DNA of 5,325 nt from assembly GCA_937915285.1 (NCBI GenBank), contig CALDNG010000158.1, positions 1 through 5,325 of the forward strand, read 5' to 3'. The stretch is from an uncultured Desulfomonile sp. Lineage in GTDB: Bacteria; Desulfobacterota; Desulfomonilia; Desulfomonilales; Desulfomonilaceae. The notes under the pieces were generated by a model. It did no database searches, was not told the DNA's origin, and saw nothing but the letters and a program-made list of their open reading frames with translations. Positions 1 to 5,325 of this stretch are shown in pieces. Position 1 is the first letter of the stretch. Each line of letters starts with the position of its first letter. The position numbers were made by a program, and so were the translations under genes.

Positions 1-1443
1 AGACTCGCCATCTTTATTGATGGAGAATACTGGCATGGTGGGCAATGGATCAAACGTGGCCTGTCATGCCTAGAAGATCAGTTCCGAAAAAGCTCCAATC
101 CCCATTACTGGCTAAAAAAAATAAGAAACAACATGAGACGTGACGTGGAAGCAACCGCAGCGCTTCTGAAAGGTGGCTGGAAGGTCCTGCGTCTATGGGA
201 ATCCAGCGTAAACGAAGATGTTTCTGGGTGTATGTCACTGGTCATGGATGCCCTCGAGAGCAATCAATCAAATGGCTCTTCAAACTGGGTAATTCCGTTC
301 AAAACAGTTGCGGAGTTCTTCGCTGGAATAGGATTGGTCCGCTTGGGGCTGGAGTCTGGAAACTGGCGGGTCATTTATGCAAACGATATTGACAGAAACA
401 AGCGTCAAATGTACGTAGACCATTTTGGAGATGAGAGTCAAAAATTCGATCTCAGGGACATCCGTGACATAAAAGCTGCAGCCATTCCTGATGTGACGCT
501 GGCTACCGCATCTTTTCCATGTAATGACACATCTCTAGCGGGCGGGCGAAAGGGCTTTGAAGGCGATAAGTCATCAACCTTCTGGGAATTTGTCAGGCTT
601 TTGCGCGAGATGGATTCACGTCGTCCGCCGATTGTTCTGATAGAAAATGTGGCGGGTTTCTTGACCTCCAATGGCGGAAAGGATTTTGAAGCAGCCCTGA
701 GGGCCATCAGCGAGCTTGGTTATCTTGTAGACTCATTTCAGATAGATGCCTCAAGTTTCACACCACAGAGCAGAAAAAGACTTTTTGTAATAGGCACGCT
801 TGAGCGACTGATCTCGAAAGAGGATTGGTGGACGAATGTCCCGGTAGTGGAGGGTGTTCTCAGGCCAAGGAAACTGGCCGGGTTCATCAACGGGCATGAC
901 GCAATCAAATGGCTTTCAAGGCCTTTACCGAACCCCGGTAGATCCGGCGTGAAACTAAAGGACATCATAGAATCAATAGATGACGATGATCCGGTCTGGT
1001 GGAGCAAGTCACGCTCTGAATATCTCCTCGGACAAATGGATGATTTTCATCGTTCCAAATCCCTGGCCATCATTGAAGGCGCTGATTACGAATACGCAAC
1101 AGTTTTCAGGAGAGTGAGAAAGGGTGTTACCCGAGCTGAGCTACGAAATGACGGCATGGCCGGATGTTTACGAACCCCACGAGGAGGAAGCGCCAGACAG
1201 ATATTGTTCAGGGGTGGGAGGGGAAATTTCAGAGTCCGGCTCCTGACTTCCAGGGAATGCGCCAGATTGATGGGAGCGGGAGATTACACGATTAACGTCT
1301 CCGAATCCCAGGCTCTACACGGATTTGGTGACGCCGTGGTAGCCCCGGTACTTGAATGGATAGCAACATACTACCTCAATCCTGTCGTCAACCTGCTCTT
1401 GAGAGGGCGTGTCATTGCGCCAAGGGACGTTGTCGATGCCTGA
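1..1443 (+). CDS. Vsr-like endonuclease domain fused to C5-cytosine DNA methyltransferase (5' partial)
   Basis: The frame is open from base 1 to the TGA at 1441-1443, giving 480 visible residues; the start lies outside the window. Residues 1-78 match the second half of Vsr (very short patch repair) endonucleases: FIDGEYWH (5-12), HYWLKKIRNNMRRD (35-48) and GWKVLRLWES (59-68). The GRPDF strand carrying the catalytic Asp must lie upstream. After a short S/N-rich linker (about 85-100) comes a full C5 methyltransferase: motif I FFAGIG (106-111) binding S-adenosylmethionine, motif IV FPCNDTSLAG with nucleophile Cys174, motif VI ENV (215-217), motif VIII QSRKR (256-260), a target-recognition region (about 270-400), motif IX LTSRECARLMG (415-425) and motif X GDAV (443-446). 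All catalytic motifs are intact, so methylation activity is likely. Vsr enzymes nick T:G mismatches left by 5-methylcytosine deamination, so the pairing makes sense. The Vsr half lacks the usual zinc ligands. An ATG at 133 lies inside the Vsr domain and is not the real start. Target sequence cannot be read from here. Confidence 0.9.
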   Translation, partial: RLAIFIDGEYWHGGQWIKRGLSCLEDQFRKSSNPHYWLKKIRNNMRRDVEATAALLKGGWKVLRLWESSVNEDVSGCMSLVMDALESNQSNGSSNWVIPFKTVAEFFAGIGLVRLGLESGNWRVIYANDIDRNKRQMYVDHFGDESQKFDLRDIRDIKAAAIPDVTLATASFPCNDTSLAGGRKGFEGDKSSTFWEFVRLLREMDSRRPPIVLIENVAGFLTSNGGKDFEAALRAISELGYLVDSFQIDASSFTPQSRKRLFVIGTLERLISKEDWWTNVPVVEGVLRPRKLAGFINGHDAIKWLSRPLPNPGRSGVKLKDIIESIDDDDPVWWSKSRSEYLLGQMDDFHRSKSLAIIEGADYEYATVFRRVRKGVTRAELRNDGMAGCLRTPRGGSARQILFRGGRGNFRVRLLTSRECARLMGAGDYTINVSESQALHGFGDAVVAPVLEWIATYYLNPVVNLLLRGRVIAPRDVVDA

Positions 1444-1499
1444 AACCGGTTCCACTGGCCCGTAAAATCTATCGCATAGCAGCTAGGCCAAATTGTTTC

Positions 1500-1526
1500 T
1501 TGACTAGTTTTCATTAGACGTCTAAT
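1500..1526 (+). promoter_or_regulatory. Possible sigma-70 type promoter
   Basis: TTGACT (1500-1505) matches the -35 consensus at 5 of 6 positions and TCTAAT (1521-1526) matches the -10 at 5 of 6. The spacer is only 15 bp, shorter than the preferred 17, so the promoter would be weak or activator-dependent. If used, it would leave a leader of a little over 200 bases before the ferredoxin gene. The -10 element lies in the right half of a perfect palindrome, which would allow repression by a bound protein. No experimental support; the spacing makes this tentative. Confidence 0.3.
1513..1526. promoter_or_regulatory. Perfect 14-bp palindrome, possible operator
   Basis: ATTAGACGTCTAAT equals its own reverse complement over all 14 bases. 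With no loop it would not form a useful RNA hairpin, so a site for a dimeric DNA-binding protein is the natural reading. Its core AGACGTCT equals the consensus met box bound by MetJ in gammaproteobacteria. MetJ needs two or more adjacent boxes, however, and the flanks here do not clearly repeat it. The regulator is unknown. Confidence 0.45.
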
Positions 1527-1616
1527 CTATTGCTGAATTGGTAGCTTTAGCTCGGTGTTAATTTGTACGGAAATATCTTGCCTGAAAAATTCGGAACTAC
1601 AACCTTATGGATAAAT

Positions 1617-1630
1617 AACAGCAAGCTGTT
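1617..1630. repeat. Short inverted repeat AACAGC-AA-GCTGTT
   Basis: Two 6-bp arms, perfectly complementary, are separated by two bases. The loop is too short for a stable RNA stem of this length, so a protein-binding site is more plausible than a terminator. A repeat this short can arise by chance in 300 bases of spacer. Confidence 0.3.
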
Positions 1631-1642
1631 GTATTTGTGGGA

Positions 1643-1669
1643 CCACCCTTAAAAGGATTCGAAGGGGGG
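1643..1669 (+). other. Possible leader hairpin
   Basis: CCACCCTT (1643-1650) can pair with AAGGGGGG (1662-1669): seven of eight pairs form, with one A-G mismatch, around an 11-base loop. No T-run follows, so it is not an ordinary terminator. It would sit about 80 bases upstream of the ferredoxin start, inside the leader if transcription begins near 1530. Its G-run resembles a ribosome binding sequence but has no start codon at a suitable distance. The function is unknown. Confidence 0.25.
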
Positions 1670-1733
1670 ATACCCGTTGATTTCTTCAACTAATTCAAGT
1701 TCTTCAGCATCAAGTCATATCGGTTTGTCCACG

Positions 1734-1740
1734 AAAGGAG
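1734..1740 (+). promoter_or_regulatory. Ribosome binding site of the ferredoxin gene
   Basis: AAAGGAG ends nine bases before the ATG at 1750, a near-consensus Shine-Dalgarno at good distance. It fixes the ferredoxin start. The ATG at 1742 is too close to the site and opens only a six-codon frame. Confidence 0.75.
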
Positions 1741-1749
1741 AATGCTTTC

Positions 1750-1995
1750 ATGCGAGTTATAACCGTGTGCGTGGGGAGCGCGTGCCATTTGAAGGGCTCC
1801 CACGAAATCATTAACTACTTCAAGGAGGCCATAGCCCAGTCAGGTCTCGAAAAACAGGTCGAACTCAAAGGCACATTCTGCATGGATCACTGCACTGACG
1901 GAGCCAATTTACTAATTGACGATGTTTTGTTCCATGCGGGTTCGATCGATGATGCCCGAAAAATTTTCGAAAAAGAAATCATACAGAAGAAATAG
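1750..1995 (+). CDS. Thioredoxin-like [2Fe-2S] ferredoxin (NuoE C-terminal-domain type)
   Basis: This 81-residue soluble protein has four cysteines in the pattern C7-x4-C12 and C44-x3-C48. The segments CVGSACHLKGS (7-17) and FCMDHCTDGANLLIDD (43-58) are typical of thioredoxin-fold [2Fe-2S] ferredoxins and of the C-terminal domain of NuoE/HoxE/HydC subunits, where these four cysteines bind the cluster. The length fits the stand-alone ferredoxin domain; the helical N-terminal part of full NuoE is absent, so it is not NuoE itself. It has no signal peptide or membrane segment. It is the first gene of the apparent operon, 17 bases ahead of the Cache-HAMP-REC-PAS gene, and has a strong ribosome binding site. 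From the neighbours it may pass electrons or redox state between a hydrogenase or NADH-linked flavoprotein and the signalling proteins; that role is inferred. The family assignment is confident, the partner is not. Confidence 0.88.
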   Translation: MRVITVCVGSACHLKGSHEIINYFKEAIAQSGLEKQVELKGTFCMDHCTDGANLLIDDVLFHAGSIDDARKIFEKEIIQKK

Positions 1996-2012
1996 CTCAG
2001 GGGTGGCGCGTT

Positions 2013-4331
2013 ATGGAGCAAGGCAAGGTTGGTCGTCCGCCGTGGAGGAGTTGGGCTGACTTTCTGAGTTGGGCCCAGGATTTTTCACTCAAGAAAAAGG
2101 TGTTGGGAGGTTTCCTGGGGGTAGCCATCCTCATCGGCCTGGTTACGGTGATACTCGGGATGAGACTGGCCAAGCACACCATAATGGAAGAGGCCAGAAA
2201 CAACCTCAACGGAGATTTGGCCACCGCCGGTTTTATTCTCGCAAACTACCGGGAGAATCTGGAACTCAAAGTCAGACTCATCGGTGGTTCAGAGAAAATC
2301 CCCGAACTGATCATTCAAAATGACATCTCCGCGATCCGTAACAGGCTCGCCATGCTCAACATAGAGAATGATCTGGATTTCCTGTCTGTTATAGATCAAT
2401 CCGGAAAATTGGTAGCCAGGGCTTTTCAAATAGATTGCAAGGGGGGAGATCTAAGCAATCCTGTCATTCGAAGCGCCCTCGAGGGCAAAGGAGGGTCTGG
2501 TTTCAGAATAATAGAAACAGACTCACTCTCCGAAGACAACCCAACTCTTCACCAAAGACTCGCAAAAGGGGGTCTGAAGACCGCCATGGTGCTCGAGTGC
2601 GCTTACCCTGTCCTGCATGAGACCTCCATCCTGCACGAGTCCAAAGTAATTGCAGTCGTTTATGGCGGTATACTGGTCAACAACAACAATGCGCTGGTTG
2701 ACCGAATAGCCAAGAGGGTTTTTCGCGGTCAGGCACACGAGGGCAAGGAAGTCGGTTTTGTTGCCATTTATCAAGGTCCGGAAGCTATCAGCTCAACTCT
2801 GAGAGGACCTGACCATTTACCGCTGACCGGTTTTACAATGGAAAAATCGCTTCAACGGTTGGTTCTGCATAACGGTCAGACGGAAATATCACATCACACT
2901 CTTATAAACACGGATTACCTTTCGGCTACTGAACCAATCCGCGACGTGATGGGAGAAATAATCGGGGCCATTCAGGTATCCACCATGGAACGCCCGATCA
3001 TATCTGTAATTGACAGGTTGGTCGGGGCCTTCCTCATCATAGCACTGTTCGGCGTAATTCTAATGGGTGGTATTTCGTACGTCCTGGTTAACTGGATAAA
3101 CAGGCCCCTTGAGCAGATGCTGCTGGCTGCAAAGAGAGCGGCTGAGGGTGATCTGACGCATGAAGTTCCGGTTGTAGCTCGCGATGAAGTTGGAGAGCTT
3201 GCGGCTACCTTTAACCTCATGATACGCAATCTTGCGGAATCCCGTGGTAAACTCGAAGAATGGGGCAAGCAGCTTGCCTCAAAGGTGGCTGAACAGACTG
3301 GTCAGTTGAACCAGGCGCGAGAACAGGTCGAACGAGTCAAGAAACTGGCTTCACTGGAAAAGATGGCCGATGGCATGGCCCATATCATGGCTCACATATC
3401 AGATCCACTTATGGCAGTACCCGGAGAGGATGACGAAACTACGAGCGCCACAAGCAGGATTCTTGTACTCGATATAGATGACAATGTTTTGGATGTCTGT
3501 CAGAGAATACTTGAATCTGAAGGGTTTGAAGTTAAGCTTACTGGTTCGGTAGAGGAAGCCCTGGGAGAGTTGGAACGAGAGTTTTACGATGTCCTGATTA
3601 CCGACATTGACATGCCCTCGATGGGGGGCAAACAGTTGCTCAAGGAGATCAAAATCCGTCAGCCCGAGATAATTGTCATATTGACCGCCTCTTTTAAGAA
3701 CACCGAGGAAGCGGTTGAAACTGTCAAGGCCGGGGCTTATGATTACTTGCCGAAGCCGTTTGGTCCGCATCAGATCCTTCTTATGGTCTACACAGCCCTT
3801 CAGGCTCGACAGATGCTGGCCAAGACCCGAAGGCAGCACGCTTCGCAGAGGGCGGAGACGATATTCCAGAGATTGCCTGTGGCCATATCACTGGCAGATA
3901 GCGCTCACAGGGTGGTTTACAGCAACAAGGCATTTCTGGAGCTGGCTACCAGGGAGAATCAGGAAGAGGTTCAGGGTAAAACATTCAGCGAACTCTTCGG
4001 CGTTGATCCCCTGGAGGGAGCCCAGGAATCCGGAGGCTCCAAATGGCTGGAGTTGCCTGAAGTGGGCAGAACAGCCAAACTGTATAATTTTAAACTGCCG
4101 GAAGAGGACTTGCGGGTCCTGATGTTGCTCGATGTTACTGAAACCCTGATGAAAGATCAGCAGGCCGAAGTATTCAAGACTGAAACCATAAACAAGGCTC
4201 ACCAGGTCATACACCAGCAGATGAGAGTTGCGCAGGAGATAGCAGGATTGTTGGGAGAAACCACCGCTGAAACAAAAGCTGCCCTCTTTGAATTGATAAA
4301 ATTGGCCGGTGAAGGGGGAACAGCTAGATGA
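2013..4331 (+). CDS. Membrane Cache-HAMP sensor with vestigial H-box, receiver and PAS domains; no kinase ATPase domain
   Basis: A 772-residue inner-membrane signalling protein. Order: short cytoplasmic N-terminus; TM1 about 31-53; periplasmic double-Cache-like sensor 54-330 (YGGILVNNNNALVDRI near 217-232, YLSATEPIRDVMGEIIGAI near 302-320); TM2 about 336-360; HAMP 361-410 with P365 and DEVGEL (391-396); coiled coil 411-450; a degenerate histidine-kinase H-box 451-468; receiver domain 482-600; PAS 611-710; conserved-looking C-terminal helix 720-767. The HATPase_c domain that should follow the H-box is absent: only about 15 residues separate it from the receiver, so autokinase activity is very unlikely. 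The receiver keeps D531, T558 and K581, but the second Asp of the acidic pair is I488. The start at 2013 has a modest AGGGG site (1999-2003) and follows the ferredoxin by 17 bases. The stop overlaps the next start (ATGA). Probably it senses an external ligand and signals to the phosphatase next door, with phosphate to the receiver, if any, supplied by another kinase. The ligand is unknown. Confidence 0.88.
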   Translation: MEQGKVGRPPWRSWADFLSWAQDFSLKKKVLGGFLGVAILIGLVTVILGMRLAKHTIMEEARNNLNGDLATAGFILANYRENLELKVRLIGGSEKIPELIIQNDISAIRNRLAMLNIENDLDFLSVIDQSGKLVARAFQIDCKGGDLSNPVIRSALEGKGGSGFRIIETDSLSEDNPTLHQRLAKGGLKTAMVLECAYPVLHETSILHESKVIAVVYGGILVNNNNALVDRIAKRVFRGQAHEGKEVGFVAIYQGPEAISSTLRGPDHLPLTGFTMEKSLQRLVLHNGQTEISHHTLINTDYLSATEPIRDVMGEIIGAIQVSTMERPIISVIDRLVGAFLIIALFGVILMGGISYVLVNWINRPLEQMLLAAKRAAEGDLTHEVPVVARDEVGELAATFNLMIRNLAESRGKLEEWGKQLASKVAEQTGQLNQAREQVERVKKLASLEKMADGMAHIMAHISDPLMAVPGEDDETTSATSRILVLDIDDNVLDVCQRILESEGFEVKLTGSVEEALGELEREFYDVLITDIDMPSMGGKQLLKEIKIRQPEIIVILTASFKNTEEAVETVKAGAYDYLPKPFGPHQILLMVYTALQARQMLAKTRRQHASQRAETIFQRLPVAISLADSAHRVVYSNKAFLELATRENQEEVQGKTFSELFGVDPLEGAQESGGSKWLELPEVGRTAKLYNFKLPEEDLRVLMLLDVTETLMKDQQAEVFKTETINKAHQVIHQQMRVAQEIAGLLGETTAETKAALFELIKLAGEGGTAR
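3375..3398 (+). repeat. Tandem duplication of a 12-bp unit (MAHI-MAHI) in the H-box
   Basis: Bases 3375-3386 and 3387-3398 encode Met-Ala-His-Ile twice in a row. The units match at 9 of 12 bases, and all three differences are synonymous third-position changes. It falls exactly at the place where histidine kinases have the His-Glu phosphorylation motif, and the Glu is missing from both copies. It is either an old in-frame duplication kept at protein level or chance similarity. Confidence 0.55.
4312..4331 (+). promoter_or_regulatory. Internal ribosome binding site and ATGA stop-start overlap
   Basis: AAGGGGG (4312-4318) lies inside the end of the sensor gene, nine bases before the ATG at 4328. 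The stop TGA (4329-4331) overlaps that ATG. This supports the chosen start of the phosphatase and suggests translational coupling, so that sensor and phosphatase are made in a linked ratio. Confidence 0.7.
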
Positions 4332-5325
4332 GCCAGCCACTATTCATAGAATCAGGAGGCGCGAATATCTGCAAGCACGGTGAAATTCTGTGCGGCGACT
4401 CGCTCTCCGTGGCTCCTATCGGAGGCGGGAAATTAATGGTTTTGTCGGATGGATTGGGTAGTGGGGTGAAGGCCAACATTCTGGCCACATTGACCACTAG
4501 GATTGCGACAAGACTGATGGAGCGTGGATTACCGCTGGAAGAGGTGGTGGAAACCCTTACCGATACCTTGCCGGAATGCAAGGTCCGAAAAATCGCCTAT
4601 AGCACTTTCACATTGCTAAAGGTCAAAGAAGATGGACGTGTCTACCTGGCTGAGTTCGACAATCCGCCAACTTTTTTCCTGAAACGAGGTTATATAAGCG
4701 AATTAAAGTATCGTGATCGAATCATCGGCACGAGGAAAATCAGAGAGGCCCATGTACACGCAGAGGCCGGGGACTGGCTTGTCACCGTTAGTGACGGTGA
4801 AATACATGCCGGTATTGGCGGTCTCCTCAATCTTGGCTGGGATTGGGAGAAAATAGCAAAATTCCTGGAAACACAGGTTTATGAGGATGTGTCTGCTCAG
4901 AAGGTAGCTCAAATTCTTGTAGATCAGGCCAAGCAGTTATATGAGGGGAAACCCGGCGATGACACCACGGTGGGTGTCCTCAAGATACGTCCCAAGCGTT
5001 TTGCTTCATTCATGATCGGTCCACCAGTCAAAAAAGAGGATGACATGGCTGTAGTGGAGCGATTCATGAAGCTGCCTGGACGAAAAATTGTCAGTGGAGG
5101 CACCACTGCAGGAATACTCGCAAAATTTCTGGAAAAAGACGTTGTAGTGGATTTGTCCACGATGACAAACAAAATCCCCCCAACCGGTAAACTCGAAGGC
5201 GTGGATCTGGTCACTGAAGGGGTTCACACGGTAAACGCCACACTGGAGATTCTTGAAAAGGCCAAGGATATTGACTCACTGACCGGAATGCGTGACGGAG
5301 CAAGTCTGCTGGCGAGGGAATTCCT
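4328..5325 (+). CDS. SpoIIE-family (PP2C-type) protein phosphatase, 3' partial
   Basis: 332 residues are visible before the window ends; no stop is seen. Residues 1-222 form a PP2C/SpoIIE phosphatase domain, expected to remove phosphate from Ser or Thr using two metal ions. The acidic metal-binding motifs are all present: CGDS (D24), LSDGLGSGVKAN (D41), VSDGEIHAGIG (D156) and PGDDTTV (D211, D212). A second region follows (about 227-310) with GPP (231-233), SGGTTAG (256-262), IPPTGKLEGVDLVTEG (283-298); I recognise this as a recurrent extension of this phosphatase subgroup but know no function for it. No signal peptide or membrane segment, so cytoplasmic. Phosphatases of this kind usually act on anti-sigma-antagonist-like partners or other phosphoproteins; none is visible here. 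Its overlap with the Cache-HAMP-REC-PAS gene points to that protein as its controller. The substrate is unknown, but the domain call is firm. Confidence 0.88.
   Translation, partial: MSQPLFIESGGANICKHGEILCGDSLSVAPIGGGKLMVLSDGLGSGVKANILATLTTRIATRLMERGLPLEEVVETLTDTLPECKVRKIAYSTFTLLKVKEDGRVYLAEFDNPPTFFLKRGYISELKYRDRIIGTRKIREAHVHAEAGDWLVTVSDGEIHAGIGGLLNLGWDWEKIAKFLETQVYEDVSAQKVAQILVDQAKQLYEGKPGDDTTVGVLKIRPKRFASFMIGPPVKKEDDMAVVERFMKLPGRKIVSGGTTAGILAKFLEKDVVVDLSTMTNKIPPTGKLEGVDLVTEGVHTVNATLEILEKAKDIDSLTGMRDGASLLAREF

Larger units (their letters stand above)
1444..1749. other. Intergenic region, 306 bp, with possible promoter and leader
   Basis: I see no credible gene here: stops are frequent and no frame shows a family signature. 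It is visibly more AT-rich than the flanking genes. It separates the methyltransferase from the ferredoxin operon and most likely carries that operon's promoter and 5' leader. It contains the possible promoter and palindrome near 1500-1526, an inverted repeat at 1617-1630, a possible hairpin at 1643-1669, a small GTTGA/TCAAC inverted repeat (1676-1680 and 1686-1690) and a direct repeat of TTCTTCA (1682-1688 and 1700-1706). No convincing rho-independent terminator follows the methyltransferase, so where its transcript ends is unclear. Confidence 0.7.

Noticed and set aside
195..392. Plus-strand open frame inside the methyltransferase gene
   Set aside because: Out of frame with a clear conserved coding region and without family features; a shadow.
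133..1443. Methyltransferase gene starting at the ATG at 133
   Set aside because: The same frame is open back to base 1 and encodes recognisable Vsr sequence before and after this ATG; no ribosome binding site precedes it (A-rich codons for KKIRNN).
1444..1451. AACCGGTT palindrome right after the methyltransferase stop as a terminator
   Set aside because: Eight bases with no loop and no T-run; cannot form a terminator hairpin.
1538..1553. Sigma-54 promoter
   Set aside because: GG at 1540-1541 and GC at 1550-1551 are separated by 8 bases, not the required 10, and the surrounding consensus is poor.
3399..3839. Minus-strand open frame of 146 codons
   Set aside because: Antisense to the receiver domain, whose motifs are unmistakable on the plus strand; no family resemblance in the minus-strand product.
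2013..4331. Hybrid histidine kinase
   Set aside because: No N, G1 or G2 boxes of an ATP-binding domain are present anywhere in the protein, and the H-box lacks the His-Glu pair.
3888..4340. Minus-strand open frame of 150 codons
   Set aside because: Antisense to the PAS domain and C-terminal helix; its sequence is a Cys/Phe/Gln-rich reading of a coding strand with no recognisable domain.
4924..5227. Minus-strand open frames near the right end
   Set aside because: They overlap each other and the conserved phosphatase and its extension; no supporting signal.
1..5325. CRISPR array, tRNA, rRNA or insertion sequence
   Set aside because: No regularly spaced repeats, no cloverleaf-like segment, no transposase and no terminal inverted repeats were seen on either strand.

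Overview
The window (about 50% GC by eye) reads as a stretch of an anaerobic, mid-GC bacterium. The best guess is a sulfate-reducing or syntrophic Desulfobacterota; Clostridia are the main alternative. The guess rests on the right-hand genes: a stand-alone thioredoxin-fold [2Fe-2S] ferredoxin, a Cache/HAMP/REC/PAS signalling protein and a SpoIIE-type phosphatase. That combination is familiar from [FeFe]-hydrogenase and NuoE/NuoF neighbourhoods of such organisms. No ribosomal or other phylogenetic marker is present, so this is inference.

Left part (1-1443): one reading frame, open from the first base, encodes the C-terminal half of a Vsr-type mismatch endonuclease domain fused in frame to a complete C5-cytosine DNA methyltransferase. 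It is truncated by the window edge. The Vsr part keeps the active-site D-x4-H block and the later helix and strand of the fold, but lacks all the usual zinc ligands. This is probably the end of an accessory DNA-modification or defence locus.

Middle (1444-1749): about 300 bases without a gene. It holds a possible promoter overlapped by a perfect 14-bp palindrome (core AGACGTCT), a second short inverted repeat, a possible leader hairpin, and a strong ribosome binding site just before the next gene.

Right part (1750-5325): three tightly packed plus-strand genes that look like one operon. They are an 81-aa ferredoxin, then after 17 bases a 772-aa membrane signalling protein, then with an ATGA overlap a SpoIIE-family phosphatase that runs off the window. 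The membrane protein has the layout of a hybrid histidine kinase but lacks the ATP-binding domain and has a damaged, internally duplicated H-box, so it is very unlikely to be a kinase. The working model is a redox or small-molecule sensing module: the Cache protein senses outside the cell, its receiver and PAS domains integrate cytoplasmic signals, and the output goes through the phosphatase. A hydrogenase or NuoE/NuoF-like complex is expected downstream but is not in the window.
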